From: a virus
Length of the DNA: 64,000 bases
Direction: 5' to 3' (one strand)
IMG/VR virus record: IMGVR_UViG_3300037225_000673
Location: 20,561 to 84,560 of that record
The position numbers were made by a program, and so were the translations under genes. Positions 1-7,786 of the stretch are shown piece after piece. The stretch's first letter is position 1, and each line of letters starts with the position of its first letter. The notes under the pieces were generated by a model. The model was not told the DNA's origin. It did no database searches and saw nothing but the letters and a program-made list of their open reading frames with translations.

Positions 1-1
1 C

Positions 2-463
2 GCTGGAGACTTGGGTCTCGCTCTTGAACTACTTAAGTTGGGAGCTGCTAAAGTCATTGCGATTGATAAGGGTTACAATCGTACCAATGAGAAATATGAT
101 AGCAAGTCTTGGAACGTGCCGCCTGAGATTGAAATACGTCATCAATATTTCCAAGATATGAATGAGGAAATCGATACTGCCTTTGTGAGCTGGCCCGCCA
201 ATTATGACAACGGCCTGTTGAGAATTCTCATGCAAACAAAAACAATAATCTATTTGGGTAAAAATACTGATGGTTCTGCTTGTGGAACCCCAGATCTCTT
301 CAGATACTTTGCCACTCGCAAGATAGATGTACACGTGCCATCAAGACCCAACACCCTTATCTGTTACACAGATCATTTGGATGAACCAAGACAACTGTTA
401 CTGCTGGAAGAGACGGCCGCTATCAATGCTAGCGTAGATAAACCTCCAGTCACTTATATCTAA
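2..463 (+). CDS. Class I SAM-dependent methyltransferase-like protein, 5'-truncated by the window edge
   Basis: The reading frame is open from the first bases, so the true start lies upstream. The visible part starts with a Rossmann glycine loop, AGDLGLALELL, followed by a strand ending in an acidic residue, VIAID. This is the SAM-binding motif I layout of class I methyltransferases. The substrate cannot be told from the fragment. The gene ends tail-to-tail with the next, minus-strand gene, overlapping it by four bases. Another Rossmann enzyme is possible. Confidence 0.55.
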   Translation, partial: AGDLGLALELLKLGAAKVIAIDKGYNRTNEKYDSKSWNVPPEIEIRHQYFQDMNEEIDTAFVSWPANYDNGLLRILMQTKTIIYLGKNTDGSACGTPDLFRYFATRKIDVHVPSRPNTLICYTDHLDEPRQLLLLEETAAINASVDKPPVTYI

Positions 464-1200
464 TCTATTACACACATCTCGTGCCATCTAGCCGAAAGCA
501 TTAGGGCAACTATCGCTGGACTCAACCCATAGTGACCGAAGGCATAGGCATCATTAAGCTCGACCAGTAGTGTTCGTCCGTCATCAGCAACTCCCCAGTC
601 AAGGCAGTATGCTATTGGACTATGGCCCTTCATAGCCTGTACGGCAGCCTCCACAATTGACCTATCAGGAACCTTGGACCAATCCCCTTTGTAATGCCGG
701 CAATCAAGCACTTGGCCATCCAGAATGAATGCACGATATTCTGAAACGAAGTTGACCAGATCAGACACCCAGACATCAATGTCATCGGCTTGAGTTACAA
801 GCAAGCGGCGAGACATTTCATCATTGTGCCAGCACATTCCATTGAAAAGCTTGTGCTGAACCGGCTTGATGAAATATGAATCTGCCCGTGAGCGAATCTC
901 ACCCAGCTTCATTTGGCGCAAGGAACGTCCAAGAAAGTCTGTGAGTTCTTCTGGATAATCCATGCTCTTTGGTATTGGGATTCCGAGTTTTGTCAGGGCT
1001 CTGTGGATATCTTCTATGTAGCCAGCCACGCCAACGGTTGGGCTCAGGTCTCCAATATCTGAAATCTCTTCGGTGGATTCAAAGGTAGAGGTCTCTACAC
1101 CTAACAGCCAAAAGCCTCGGCGAGAATAGTCCAGTACTTCCGTCTCGGGGAATCCATCACGGTGTCTGATATAGAATTTGACGGCCTTAAGATCATACAT
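460..1200 (-). CDS. ATP-grasp domain protein (DUF4343-like)
   Basis: The 246-residue protein has ATP-grasp features: a central lysine strand (YFIKPVQHKLFNG), a strand with an acidic residue in VSEYRAFILDG, and the C-terminal metal-binding segment VELNDAYAFGHYG, where E and N would hold magnesium. ATP-grasp enzymes join a carboxylate to an amine or thiol through an acyl phosphate. Members of this small type are common in phages and bacteria with unknown substrates. It may be co-transcribed with the peptidase-like gene at 1236-1766. Confidence 0.6.
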   Translation of the reverse strand: MYDLKAVKFYIRHRDGFPETEVLDYSRRGFWLLGVETSTFESTEEISDIGDLSPTVGVAGYIEDIHRALTKLGIPIPKSMDYPEELTDFLGRSLRQMKLGEIRSRADSYFIKPVQHKLFNGMCWHNDEMSRRLLVTQADDIDVWVSDLVNFVSEYRAFILDGQVLDCRHYKGDWSKVPDRSIVEAAVQAMKGHSPIAYCLDWGVADDGRTLLVELNDAYAFGHYGLSPAIVALMLSARWHEMCVID

Positions 1201-1235
1201 AGATTAGTTAAGTAAGTTGTTACCAAAGAATGTTT

Positions 1236-1766
1236 TTATTTGTTCCAATTAAAATCTGGCGAGCCAACAAGTAGTGCAGCTGGGTCTACCCATTCCTGAA
1301 GTCTGCGGCTTGGTTGCGCGCTCCAGGTAATGTCGCTCGTGCCGGAGCCTATCTCGTTCTTGTCTCTTCCGCCGCCGGCATGAAGCGCAATGTGTTTGTT
1401 CGGATTCTCCAGAAGAAACTCAACATGGTTGTTGTTTGTACCTGGAGTATAATAATGCATCAGAGCGCCAGCAACCGGCGGGCCATCTTTGGGGTATGAT
1501 CTAAGCGCTCCTTTTGCGAGTGCGATCTTTCGAACCCAGGCGATTGCTTGACCACTAATATATTTTATCTTCAACAGATCGTGTTGCACACCTACTGCAT
1601 ACCAGATTCCTAGCGCAAATAATCCACAGTTGGTTTTGATTTGAACAATTTGATTTGGGTCATCGACTTGTCTTGCAACCAACAAAGCCAAATCTTCTTT
1701 CTTGTTAACTAAAGAGTCACCAACATATGAATTTACTAATTCGATAATATTTTCTGGTGTTGCCAT
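1236..1766 (-). CDS. Possible NlpC/P60- or CHAP-like cysteine peptidase/amidase
   Basis: This 176-residue protein has a Cys at the start of a predicted helix (TNCGLFALGIWYAVG) and a downstream His on a strand (NNNHVEFLLEN). That order and spacing fit the papain-like NlpC/P60 and CHAP folds, which cut peptidoglycan stem peptides or amides. No signal peptide is visible. The family call rests only on the Cys/His layout; a non-catalytic protein is possible. Confidence 0.4.
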   Translation of the reverse strand: MATPENIIELVNSYVGDSLVNKKEDLALLVARQVDDPNQIVQIKTNCGLFALGIWYAVGVQHDLLKIKYISGQAIAWVRKIALAKGALRSYPKDGPPVAGALMHYYTPGTNNNHVEFLLENPNKHIALHAGGGRDKNEIGSGTSDITWSAQPSRRLQEWVDPAALLVGSPDFNWNK

Positions 1767-1800
1767 ATACTAAATGCAACAATAATAGTCGATCTTTTAT

Positions 1801-2343
1801 ATGGCCAATTCATCCAATATAGTGAAGACAATTCAACTAACTCAAGATAAAGTGGCATTTGTTGACGATGAAGACTTTGAAAGCCTTAATGTATTCAAAT
1901 GGTATGCACATAAATACAAACATACCTATTATGCACAGCGCGCCATTAGAGTTGGAGACAGACAGAGAATAATAAAAATGCACAGGGTAATTTTAGATTT
2001 ACAAAACAAATATCCATGGGTAGACCATGAAGACGGAAATGGCCTGAATAACCAAAGGTGTAACCTTAGAGTGGCTACATATTTACAAAACCAAATGAAT
2101 AAAAGAAAGAAGGCTAATTGTTCAAGTATATTTAAAGGAGTTTCTTGGCATTTGCGTACAGGTAAATATCAAACAAGAATAGCGGCTGGCGAATTGATTA
2201 ATAATGGTAATCATAAGACTATAAGTCTTGGATATTTTGATGATGAAATAGAGGCTGCTTATGCTTATGACGCTGCAGCCAGGAAATACTTTGGTGAGTT
2301 CGCCAAGCTCAACTTTCCTGTTGACAATCCAGGCGGCTTTTAA
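1801..2343 (+). CDS. HNH homing endonuclease with AP2 DNA-binding domain
   Basis: The 180-residue protein has an HNH-type core (MHRVILDL, then VDHEDGNGLNNQRCNLR, with the catalytic His and the N-x-x-x-N-L element) and a C-terminal AP2/ERF-like domain (FKGVSWHLRTGKYQTRI to YDAAARKYFGEFAKLNF). This HNH-AP2 pair is typical of free-standing homing endonucleases in phages. It stands alone on the plus strand between two minus-strand genes, as expected for an inserted selfish gene. A bidirectional terminator follows it. Confidence 0.85.
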   Translation: MANSSNIVKTIQLTQDKVAFVDDEDFESLNVFKWYAHKYKHTYYAQRAIRVGDRQRIIKMHRVILDLQNKYPWVDHEDGNGLNNQRCNLRVATYLQNQMNKRKKANCSSIFKGVSWHLRTGKYQTRIAAGELINNGNHKTISLGYFDDEIEAAYAYDAAARKYFGEFAKLNFPVDNPGGF

Positions 2344-2390
2344 GAGATCGCTTGGTAAGCATGATTCATTTGTACGAACCATTATGAATT

Positions 2391-2420
2391 AAGATGCCCG
2401 TGTTTAGGCACGGGCATCTT
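2391..2420. terminator. Bidirectional hairpin terminator
   Basis: Twelve complementary bases on each side (2391-2402 with 2409-2420) enclose a six-base loop. The GC-rich core is flanked by AA/TT. It lies between the convergent genes ending at 2343 (+) and 2442 (-), so it can stop transcription from both sides. Confidence 0.75.
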
Positions 2421-2441
2421 CAGCTCCTACCTACCAACCTC

Positions 2442-2867
2442 TCAAGCATCCAGTTTCATGCCGCCAACAGCTCTCATCTTTTCCAGAGTGGCTTTGAAAA
2501 TGATCTCGGCGCGGACAGCTCCCATCTCAATAATGATCGGGACAAATTTAGCCGCCAGATCTTTACCATTACCACCGTACCGTTTGGATATTCCATTGTG
2601 ATTGGCGGTACTGATCCTGGATTTCTTAACAGACATTTGCCTCTTGGCAGACATCTTCTTTGAAACCTTGTGCTTGCGTGACGGCCTGTTCTTTTCCGTC
2701 CAACGAATTTGCCAGATTTGCTTCTTGCTTAGATCACTTATAGTATCAAGCCCCGAAGCTTTGGCCAGCTTGATGAGTTCACCAGCGTCCACTTTGGGGT
2801 GTCGTCGAACGAAATCAGCCTTTGTTAATGGTTGAAGAGTTTGGGGGACTAACTTTGGTTTTGCCAT
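2442..2867 (-). CDS. Basic protein of unknown function, possibly nucleic-acid binding
   Basis: I do not recognise a family. The 141-residue protein has a helix-rich N-terminal half with a possible helix-turn-helix (DAGELIKLAKASGL and DISDL-like turns), a strongly basic middle rich in Lys and Arg (about residues 58-85), and an amphipathic C-terminal helix. The charge suggests nucleic-acid binding; nothing else supports a role. Confidence 0.5.
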   Translation of the reverse strand: MAKPKLVPQTLQPLTKADFVRRHPKVDAGELIKLAKASGLDTISDLSKKQIWQIRWTEKNRPSRKHKVSKKMSAKRQMSVKKSRISTANHNGISKRYGGNGKDLAAKFVPIIIEMGAVRAEIIFKATLEKMRAVGGMKLDA

Positions 2868-2968
2868 GCTACGAACACTAGCCTAGTGACCGGCTGATTG
2901 TCAACAAAAATGTTGTGGTAGAAGAGTAATTTCAGTGAAGATGAAATTTTAACCTGATCGTGCAAGAA

Positions 2969-2991
2969 ATCCCCTTGCTTTAGCTGGGGAT
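2969..2991. other. Hairpin resembling IS200/IS605-type ends
   Basis: ATCCCC and GGGGAT pair around an 11-base loop containing GCTTTAGC. The order CCCC-TTGCTTTAGC-GGGG resembles the subterminal hairpins of IS200/IS605 elements. No tnpA or tnpB gene lies beside it, so it may be a remnant or a terminator. The gap 2868-3040 otherwise shows nothing. Confidence 0.3.
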
Positions 2992-3040
2992 GAATTGCCG
3001 TCTGAAATAAGTCGAGAAATCTATCAACGAACAGTTCACT

Positions 3041-3343
3041 CTAATCTGAACACTTCGGCTGCATCTCGCGGCCACGCCACCCAAGCAACCTGATGAACTC
3101 GTGAAACTTACAACCGGGACGCACGCACACTACAGACGGCGAGACTGTCCCGTCCTGAGCAATCTTATGCTTCGTATCGACAAGTCTCGCCTGATGACCA
3201 AAGGCGCATGTTACCTCGACCATCGTCTCTGGAAAAGCACATGGATCTTGACCACAACAACAGTTTGGATAGCTCCAACTGTTCGGAGTTATCACCATCC
3301 CTACCTGCAACGCCTCTACAAATTCTACCATCGGTTCCATCAT
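3041..3343 (-). CDS. Small Cys-rich protein, unknown function
   Basis: The 100-residue protein has Cys clusters (NCCCGQDPC, then VTCAFGH, VVCVRPGCKFH) that could bind one or two zinc ions, ending in a Trp-rich tail. The family is not recognised. It is the next minus-strand gene downstream of the sedolisin gene, 25 bases away, so the two may share a transcript. Confidence 0.5.
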   Translation of the reverse strand: MMEPMVEFVEALQVGMVITPNSWSYPNCCCGQDPCAFPETMVEVTCAFGHQARLVDTKHKIAQDGTVSPSVVCVRPGCKFHEFIRLLGWRGREMQPKCSD

Positions 3344-3368
3344 TTTATGCTGAATCTAATTTCAGGAC

Positions 3369-5786
3369 TTATTTCGTTGCTACCCTAACTCCATCTAATG
3401 TTATTGAGGTTGCTCCTGTAATAACAATCGTATGGGTTGCTGGTGCCGGTGTTGGTACCGGGGCGGGTGGAGTTGGAACTGGCACCGGCGCTGGAGGCGG
3501 CGTTGGGGTTGGGGCTGGTGGTGCAGGCGTAGGCGTAACCGTTTGCAACGCTGCCAACAACTTGGTCCCAACTGGGACACCAACACCAGTACAGGCATCC
3601 CAACCTACACGAGCGGCATAGGTTCCGTTGTTGCCGGTGATAATATCTCTATACCATCCTGTCAATGAATAGAGTGCTGAGTTTAGATAGCCAACATTCT
3701 TTCCAAGGGCCTGTGTTAAACAGGCCGCTAAAGCCGCCCATAGAGGCGCTACTGCACTCGTTCCACCGATAACATAGTTCTGACCATCGACAATAACATT
3801 CCAACCGCTATTTGGATCTGCATTACCGGCAACGTCAGGAACGCCACGATACTTTCCGCCAGGAACATTTGCTTTTGCTTGATAGGTTGGAATGGCAAAC
3901 AGGGAACTAACGCCACCGCCAGTTGCCTCTCCTCCTCCATCATTCCATACAACTTCAGTTGTCGTGTTCAAAGCAGGAAGGCTGGTACCTCCACAGGCCA
4001 GAACAAGTGGCGATGATGATGGAAAGTCAACGTGGTTTCCAGATTCGCCATCACCTGAACCTCCGTCGCCGGCTGCCACTGTTACAGTAATCCCGGCAGT
4101 AGCTGCACGCTGGAATGCGGTATTGAAATTGGCAATCGATGTAGAACTCCATTGATCTTCAGGTGAGTTGCCACACCATGAAACCATGCCCTTTCTACGA
4201 ACAAACATGATATGGTTGGGCACTGTCAAACAGTATACAAAGTCATCATAATCAGCTTCATAGCGCTTAGTGAGGCGTTCTGTTTTGTATGTCTCTTTGA
4301 TATTTACTCGATATTCTATATGTCTGGTTATACCCTTTGCGTTTTTCCTGCCTCGACGATCAATTGTTTTGATAGACCCAACAAAGCCGAGTTTCAAAAG
4401 CAACTCTTGTACACCATCTGCAAGCATCTTTGAAGATGTATAGTACGCCTGCTTGCCTTTTCCATTCCGAGTCCCATCTCCCAACATAAGAGCATCATAT
4501 AATATTCTTAATTGTTGTGGGCAGGCCGATAAAATATGAGGTGGAATAAATTTTTCCCATGACTTACCAAACTTAGCTAGCCCCAAACACAATTCACGAT
4601 TGCAACAACTCCATCCGTGTCCATTACGGTTGAATTTGAATGGCATTTTATCAAGACAACGTTGAATCTGCGCAACCTTTTCTGGATTTGAAATTTGTGA
4701 TATTCCGGTCGAATATGTTTGCTCATCAAATGCCTTGGCTTGATATTCTGTTTGTATTATTTCTATTGGTGTATCCTTATGGCGTTTTGCAAAAGTGCCA
4801 TCGTGCATTCGCTCTATTCTTTGGTTTAGGAATCGTGGTCGTTTTTTGACAAAGGTGCGTTCTTTATGGTGTGTAACTCCAATACTGGTGTGTCCTTCGG
4901 ATAGAAAGTAGCCCATGAATTCAAGGTAAAGATCTGCATTAATATTTTTACCACCTAAAGTTACCGTCTTTAGCTCCTCACCATTCCATAACGCCGTCTT
5001 AGGCACATAACACCAATTATTAGAGAAAATCTCTTCTGATGGATATAAATCAGCTTGATGCTTCGCACGTTTCACATACATCATATGATTAGGTGTAACC
5101 ATCAAATCGGTGCAACTCCCTTGGTAATGGTGCATTTTACCTTTGTAATGATACTTGTGAGTTTTTTGAATAGGTTGATATTCTAATTCTCCTGTACTGG
5201 GATTTAATGTAGCAATCAGCTCATCTCCGTTAATATTCTGGAAATAACGCCATCCTGTATTTGTTAACACTTCGGTCTCGTTGTCATAACAACCCCAAGA
5301 GATACTGATTGCGGTCATATCATCAGTAATAGCCTGGTTGATTGCGTCCAAGAAGCCAGCGTCTGTATTTGGGGCCATGTAGCAGTGAAGCTCTGCACCA
5401 GGGGCCATTGCACCAATGATACATAGGTCGAGCATTACTTCGCCATCAGCTCCATTAGGATCGCCGGGAGCGTTCTTTGCCCCATCGATGCCATGAAATA
5501 CTACTGGCTTTACTGTTAGTCCAAGGGAAGTAAAATACTTATTTAGATCTGCTTGAACGTAGCCACCTCCCAATTCAATAACTGCAACTTTGGTTCCAAC
5601 TCCTGTTGCGTTCGTTGGGAAGCCATAAAATGTGGCCAATTGCTTTGGGTTATAGCTAACGCTTGTAGCGCGAGATCCGGCGAATGGTCTATGTCCAATC
5701 TGTGGAGGAATTGGTGGGCGTCTATTACCTGTGGTGGGTAATGCTGCTGCGCCTTTAAATCTCCTGATATATGATATTAGTTGCAT
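3369..5786 (-). CDS. Sedolisin-family (S53) serine-carboxyl peptidase interrupted by an intein
   Basis: The 805-residue product is an S53 peptidase split by an intein at residues 166-540. Catalytic E116 and D120 lie in GEVMLDLC, the oxyanion Asp in AAGDGGSGDG, and the nucleophile Ser in IGGTSAVAPLWAAL, all as in kumamolisin/sedolisin. After splicing, SISWG joins SPEDQW, matching the family's SISWG strand. There is no long activation prodomain and no signal peptide. A Pro/Thr-rich linker and a short beta-rich C-terminal segment end the protein, suggesting a virion-attached or tail-associated enzyme. A strong ribosome site (GGAGG) precedes ATG at 5786, and a T4-like late promoter core lies about 60 bases upstream. 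Confidence 0.85.
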   Translation of the reverse strand: MQLISYIRRFKGAAALPTTGNRRPPIPPQIGHRPFAGSRATSVSYNPKQLATFYGFPTNATGVGTKVAVIELGGGYVQADLNKYFTSLGLTVKPVVFHGIDGAKNAPGDPNGADGEVMLDLCIIGAMAPGAELHCYMAPNTDAGFLDAINQAITDDMTAISISWGCYDNETEVLTNTGWRYFQNINGDELIATLNPSTGELEYQPIQKTHKYHYKGKMHHYQGSCTDLMVTPNHMMYVKRAKHQADLYPSEEIFSNNWCYVPKTALWNGEELKTVTLGGKNINADLYLEFMGYFLSEGHTSIGVTHHKERTFVKKRPRFLNQRIERMHDGTFAKRHKDTPIEIIQTEYQAKAFDEQTYSTGISQISNPEKVAQIQRCLDKMPFKFNRNGHGWSCCNRELCLGLAKFGKSWEKFIPPHILSACPQQLRILYDALMLGDGTRNGKGKQAYYTSSKMLADGVQELLLKLGFVGSIKTIDRRGRKNAKGITRHIEYRVNIKETYKTERLTKRYEADYDDFVYCLTVPNHIMFVRRKGMVSWCGNSPEDQWSSTSIANFNTAFQRAATAGITVTVAAGDGGSGDGESGNHVDFPSSSPLVLACGGTSLPALNTTTEVVWNDGGGEATGGGVSSLFAIPTYQAKANVPGGKYRGVPDVAGNADPNSGWNVIVDGQNYVIGGTSAVAPLWAALAACLTQALGKNVGYLNSALYSLTGWYRDIITGNNGTYAARVGWDACTGVGVPVGTKLLAALQTVTPTPAPPAPTPTPPPAPVPVPTPPAPVPTPAPATHTIVITGATSITLDGVRVATK
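4167..5291 (-). mobile_element. Intein with LAGLIDADG (DOD) homing endonuclease
   Basis: Residues 166-540 of the sedolisin form a 375-residue intein. It starts with Cys1 in CYDNETEVLTNTGW (block A), has the block B motif VTPNHMMYV with T-x-x-H, and ends YCLTVPNHIMFV...WCGN followed by Ser+1 of the extein. Two endonuclease motifs are visible: LYLEFMGYFLSEG and LYDALMLGDGT. The penultimate residue is Gly instead of the usual His; such variants exist but are less common. The insertion site is a conserved protease strand, typical of inteins that are hard to lose. Confidence 0.88.
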
Positions 5787-5829
5787 AATTTATCCTCCAG
5801 GCCCAAATTGGGTTCAAAATTATGCTGAG

Positions 5830-5860
5830 TTATGAGCAGATCTATTTATATCAAAGGAAG
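5830..5860 (-). promoter_or_regulatory. T4-type late promoter core in a 31-bp repeat (copy 1)
   Basis: On the minus strand this repeat carries TATAAATA (5843-5850), the T4 late promoter -10 consensus. It lies about 45-60 bases upstream of the sedolisin start. The identical 31 bases recur at 6591-6621. The repeat also overlaps the last codons of the upstream M23 peptidase gene. Confidence 0.6.
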
Positions 5861-6562
5861 TATAATTATACAGTGTGGTTTGGGGGTACGGCTTAGATTG
5901 TAAAACGTATTAGCAAACTTACTTAGCCGATCTATACGCAAAGCAAATCTACTACCTGAGATGTTACTAACATGATCTTTCATATTGAAAGCAACCGCAT
6001 CTCTCTTAGCCTTTTCCGATATATACATTCCGGCCTGTCTCTCTTGCGGAGTTAGATCGGTATATTGCGGAACTGAAAAGAATTGAGCCGGGTCTTGTAT
6101 TTGGTTATCTTTCCACACCTGTAAATGACAATGCGGCCATGTCTTACTAGCATTGCCTGTATTACCAACGGTTCCAAGCGCCGTATTACCATCTACCCTC
6201 TGTCCTATTTGAACATTAGCTGTTGCCAAATGAGCATAGTAACTCTTAAATCCATTAGCATGCTGAACATTAACGACATTTCCACCCAATGGATCGGTGC
6301 CAACGTTAGTGACAGTACCTGGTGCTATGGGGTATAGTTGCGTTCCACTTTGAGCACGAAGGTCAACTCCCTTGTGCTTGCCACTAAACCCTCCAGAATT
6401 ATACCAGGTGCCTTTGATTGGAGATTGAAATGCAGAGTTTCCTGAGGCTGGTAAATGTTGAGAAGCCGGCGCTTGACTCTTAATTGTAGGCTCAAGAAGA
6501 CCAATCATATCAGAGTCAATCTGATTCTGTAGGTTCTGCGGATTGTCATTTGGAAACTGCAT
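5846..6562 (-). CDS. M23 family (lysostaphin/LytM-like) metallo-endopeptidase
   Basis: The 238-residue protein contains the M23 zinc site: H-x3-D in KHKGVDLRA and H-x-H in WPHCHLQVW, with the linking strands GTVTNVG and YYAHL. These enzymes cut peptidoglycan cross-bridges. There is no signal peptide, so it is probably a virion-borne or holin-dependent lytic enzyme. Its C terminus (ILPLI) is encoded inside the 31-bp repeat at 5830-5860. It is expressed from the matching repeat at 6591-6621 and is likely co-regulated with the sedolisin as a late gene. Confidence 0.85.
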   Translation of the reverse strand: MQFPNDNPQNLQNQIDSDMIGLLEPTIKSQAPASQHLPASGNSAFQSPIKGTWYNSGGFSGKHKGVDLRAQSGTQLYPIAPGTVTNVGTDPLGGNVVNVQHANGFKSYYAHLATANVQIGQRVDGNTALGTVGNTGNASKTWPHCHLQVWKDNQIQDPAQFFSVPQYTDLTPQERQAGMYISEKAKRDAVAFNMKDHVSNISGSRFALRIDRLSKFANTFYNLSRTPKPHCIIILPLI

Positions 6563-6590
6563 TATTAGGATTGGCCTCGGACGTAGAAAA

Positions 6591-6621
6591 TTATGAGCAG
6601 ATCTATTTATATCAAAGGAAG
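6591..6621 (-). promoter_or_regulatory. T4-type late promoter core in a 31-bp repeat (copy 2)
   Basis: This is an identical copy of 5830-5860 with TATAAATA on the minus strand (6604-6611), about 30-45 bases upstream of the M23 peptidase start at 6562. It also encodes the last residues (LPLI) of the small coiled-coil gene upstream. Confidence 0.6.
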
Positions 6622-6789
6622 CTTAATTTGATTGTTTTCGTGTCTAGATGAGCACGTACTTTTGATTTTCTTAATATCATCTTCAAGAGATGAAATTCTC
6701 TCAGATAGTTTTTCAAACAGCTTTACTATCCATGGCGGTGGTTCTTCAGATACCAATTGCGATTCAATACGTTGTACTGCACCAACCAT
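6607..6789 (-). CDS. Small coiled-coil protein
   Basis: The 60-residue product has a heptad-like helix (LFEKLSERISSLEDDIKKIK), which suggests oligomerisation. Its last four residues, LPLI, are the same as those of the M23 peptidase because both gene ends lie in copies of the same 31-bp repeat. The family is unknown. It is upstream of, and possibly co-transcribed with, the late lytic genes. Confidence 0.5.
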   Translation of the reverse strand: MVGAVQRIESQLVSEEPPPWIVKLFEKLSERISSLEDDIKKIKSTCSSRHENNQIKLPLI

Positions 6790-6856
6790 GTGTTGGTTTT
6801 TCTGAGTCCATTTATTTCCTTAAGATCAAAAGAAACTATACACTTGAGATACAAAG

Positions 6857-7102
6857 TTATCCCATGCTAATTAACACATAATTATGAACATAAACTAATA
6901 TTTTGTACGGCCACCCGGCTTGTTTCTTTGTACGAGCTAGGCTCCATCTGTAGTTATATATCCTTGCAAATTGCGAATTAGATTCGCAAAAAGCTTGACC
7001 CTGGACGTTCGATGAGTACCATGCGTCAGGACCAGGGATGAGGCTTTGGTTACCTTGGTGACTCTTCATCCAAGGTAGGAACTGAAGGACGTAGGAGGCC
7101 AC
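6857..7102 (-). CDS. Doubtful small ORF in an otherwise empty gap
   Basis: The 314-base stretch 6790-7103 holds only this minus-strand frame of 81 codons with a GTG start. The translation is rich in aromatic and polar residues and could be protein-like, but no ribosome site precedes it and no family is recognised. The region may instead be the promoter area for the divergent gene pair. Confidence 0.25.
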   Translation of the reverse strand: MASYVLQFLPWMKSHQGNQSLIPGPDAWYSSNVQGQAFCESNSQFARIYNYRWSLARTKKQAGWPYKILVYVHNYVLISMG

Positions 7103-7103
7103 A

Positions 7104-7406
7104 TTGGATACGTATACATTATTTGTAATAAGCAGTTTTGATCTTACTAAATTTGGTTGTCCTCATTGTGGATCTATAAATGGTAGTGTCTTATTAATCA
7201 ATGGAACTTGCTTCATATGGAACTGTGATGATTGCGCCGAAGAATGTGCAGTTGTTGGAAAATCAGTTGATAAAATGTCTCAGTTTGTAATTAGAAACAC
7301 TGATATCAAAGACCTTATTGGCCAACATCCTTACCAAGAAGATTACAAAATAAACACTTTCGCTCTTAGGGTTAACAATATTCCACTTAACGGAGTTGTT
7401 CAATAA
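7104..7406 (+). CDS. Zinc-ribbon protein, unknown function
   Basis: TTG is chosen as start because AGGAGG lies five bases upstream (7093-7098). The 100-residue protein has a C-x2-C...C-x2-C ribbon (GCPHCGS and WNCDDCAEE). Phage proteins like this often bind nucleic acid or polymerase, but no specific role can be assigned. Confidence 0.65.
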   Translation: MDTYTLFVISSFDLTKFGCPHCGSINGSVLLINGTCFIWNCDDCAEECAVVGKSVDKMSQFVIRNTDIKDLIGQHPYQEDYKINTFALRVNNIPLNGVVQ

Positions 7407-7432
7407 CCTTCGAGAGATTCAGTTGATGTGAG
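7404..7432. repeat. 29-bp direct repeat, copy 1
   Basis: The 29 bases beginning TAACCTTCGAGAG recur exactly 72 bases downstream at 7476-7504. The spacing is a multiple of three and both copies carry TGA in the same frame. Copy 1 spans the stop codon of the preceding gene. Confidence 0.8.
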
Positions 7433-7570
7433 GTGTTAGAGTGCCCACATTGTCATGATGCTGATGACGTATCAGTAACCTTCGAGAGATTCAGTTGATG
7501 TGAGTGCAAGAAACCATTCAAAGCCAAGGCGGTGGCAAGAAGTAAAAAATTGGTTGAGGGGCGGAAATAA
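7433..7570 (+). pseudogene. Zinc-ribbon gene interrupted by an in-frame TGA (recoded or decayed)
   Basis: From GTG at 7433 the frame reads MLECPHCHDADDVSVTFERFS, then TGA (7496-7498), then CECKKPFKAKAV and on to TAA at 7568-7570. The two Cys pairs of a zinc ribbon (CPHC and CEC) lie on either side of the TGA. In many ribbons this position is an aromatic residue before the second pair, so Trp would fit. Either TGA is read through, or TGG mutated to TGA and the gene is dying. The TGA lies within the second copy of the 29-bp repeat. Confidence 0.55.
7476..7504. repeat. 29-bp direct repeat, copy 2
   Basis: This matches 7404-7432 exactly. It forms the middle of the interrupted zinc-ribbon gene and includes the TGA at 7496-7498. 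Confidence 0.8.
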
Positions 7571-7590
7571 ACCGCCCCTCGATTTGTTTG
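7556..7590 (+). terminator. Rho-independent terminator
   Basis: GAGGGGCGG (7556-7564) pairs with CCGCCCCTC (7572-7580) around AAATAAA, followed by a T-rich tail. It overlaps the stop codon of the zinc-ribbon frame. Confidence 0.75.
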
Positions 7591-7609
7591 ATTGACAGGA
7601 ACGTCCTCA

Positions 7610-7786
7610 ATGAATAGTATGCGTGACGAAATCATTGCCCGGCACATTATGACGCCAGCTGGTAAACGTAAGCTAGCTGCGGCAATCTTCAGGCCGATGG
7701 GTAAAGCTATGGGTTTCGATGATGAAACCGTAGAGTGGGCCATTCAAAAAACTCTTGAGAAAATGCGCGAAAAGGAAGGCGACTAA
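7610..7786 (+). CDS. Small helical protein, unknown function
   Basis: ATG at 7610 is preferred to upstream starts because AGGA lies about nine bases before it. The 58-residue product is basic at its centre (TPAGKRKLAAAIF) and ends in an acidic amphipathic helix. Its stop overlaps the start of the next gene (TAATG), indicating translational coupling. No family is recognised. Confidence 0.6.
   Translation: MNSMRDEIIARHIMTPAGKRKLAAAIFRPMGKAMGFDDETVEWAIQKTLEKMREKEGD

Noticed and set aside
2969-2991. IS200/IS605 element
   Set aside because: The hairpin looks like an IS end, but no tnpA or tnpB frame and no second end were found nearby; kept only as a hairpin.
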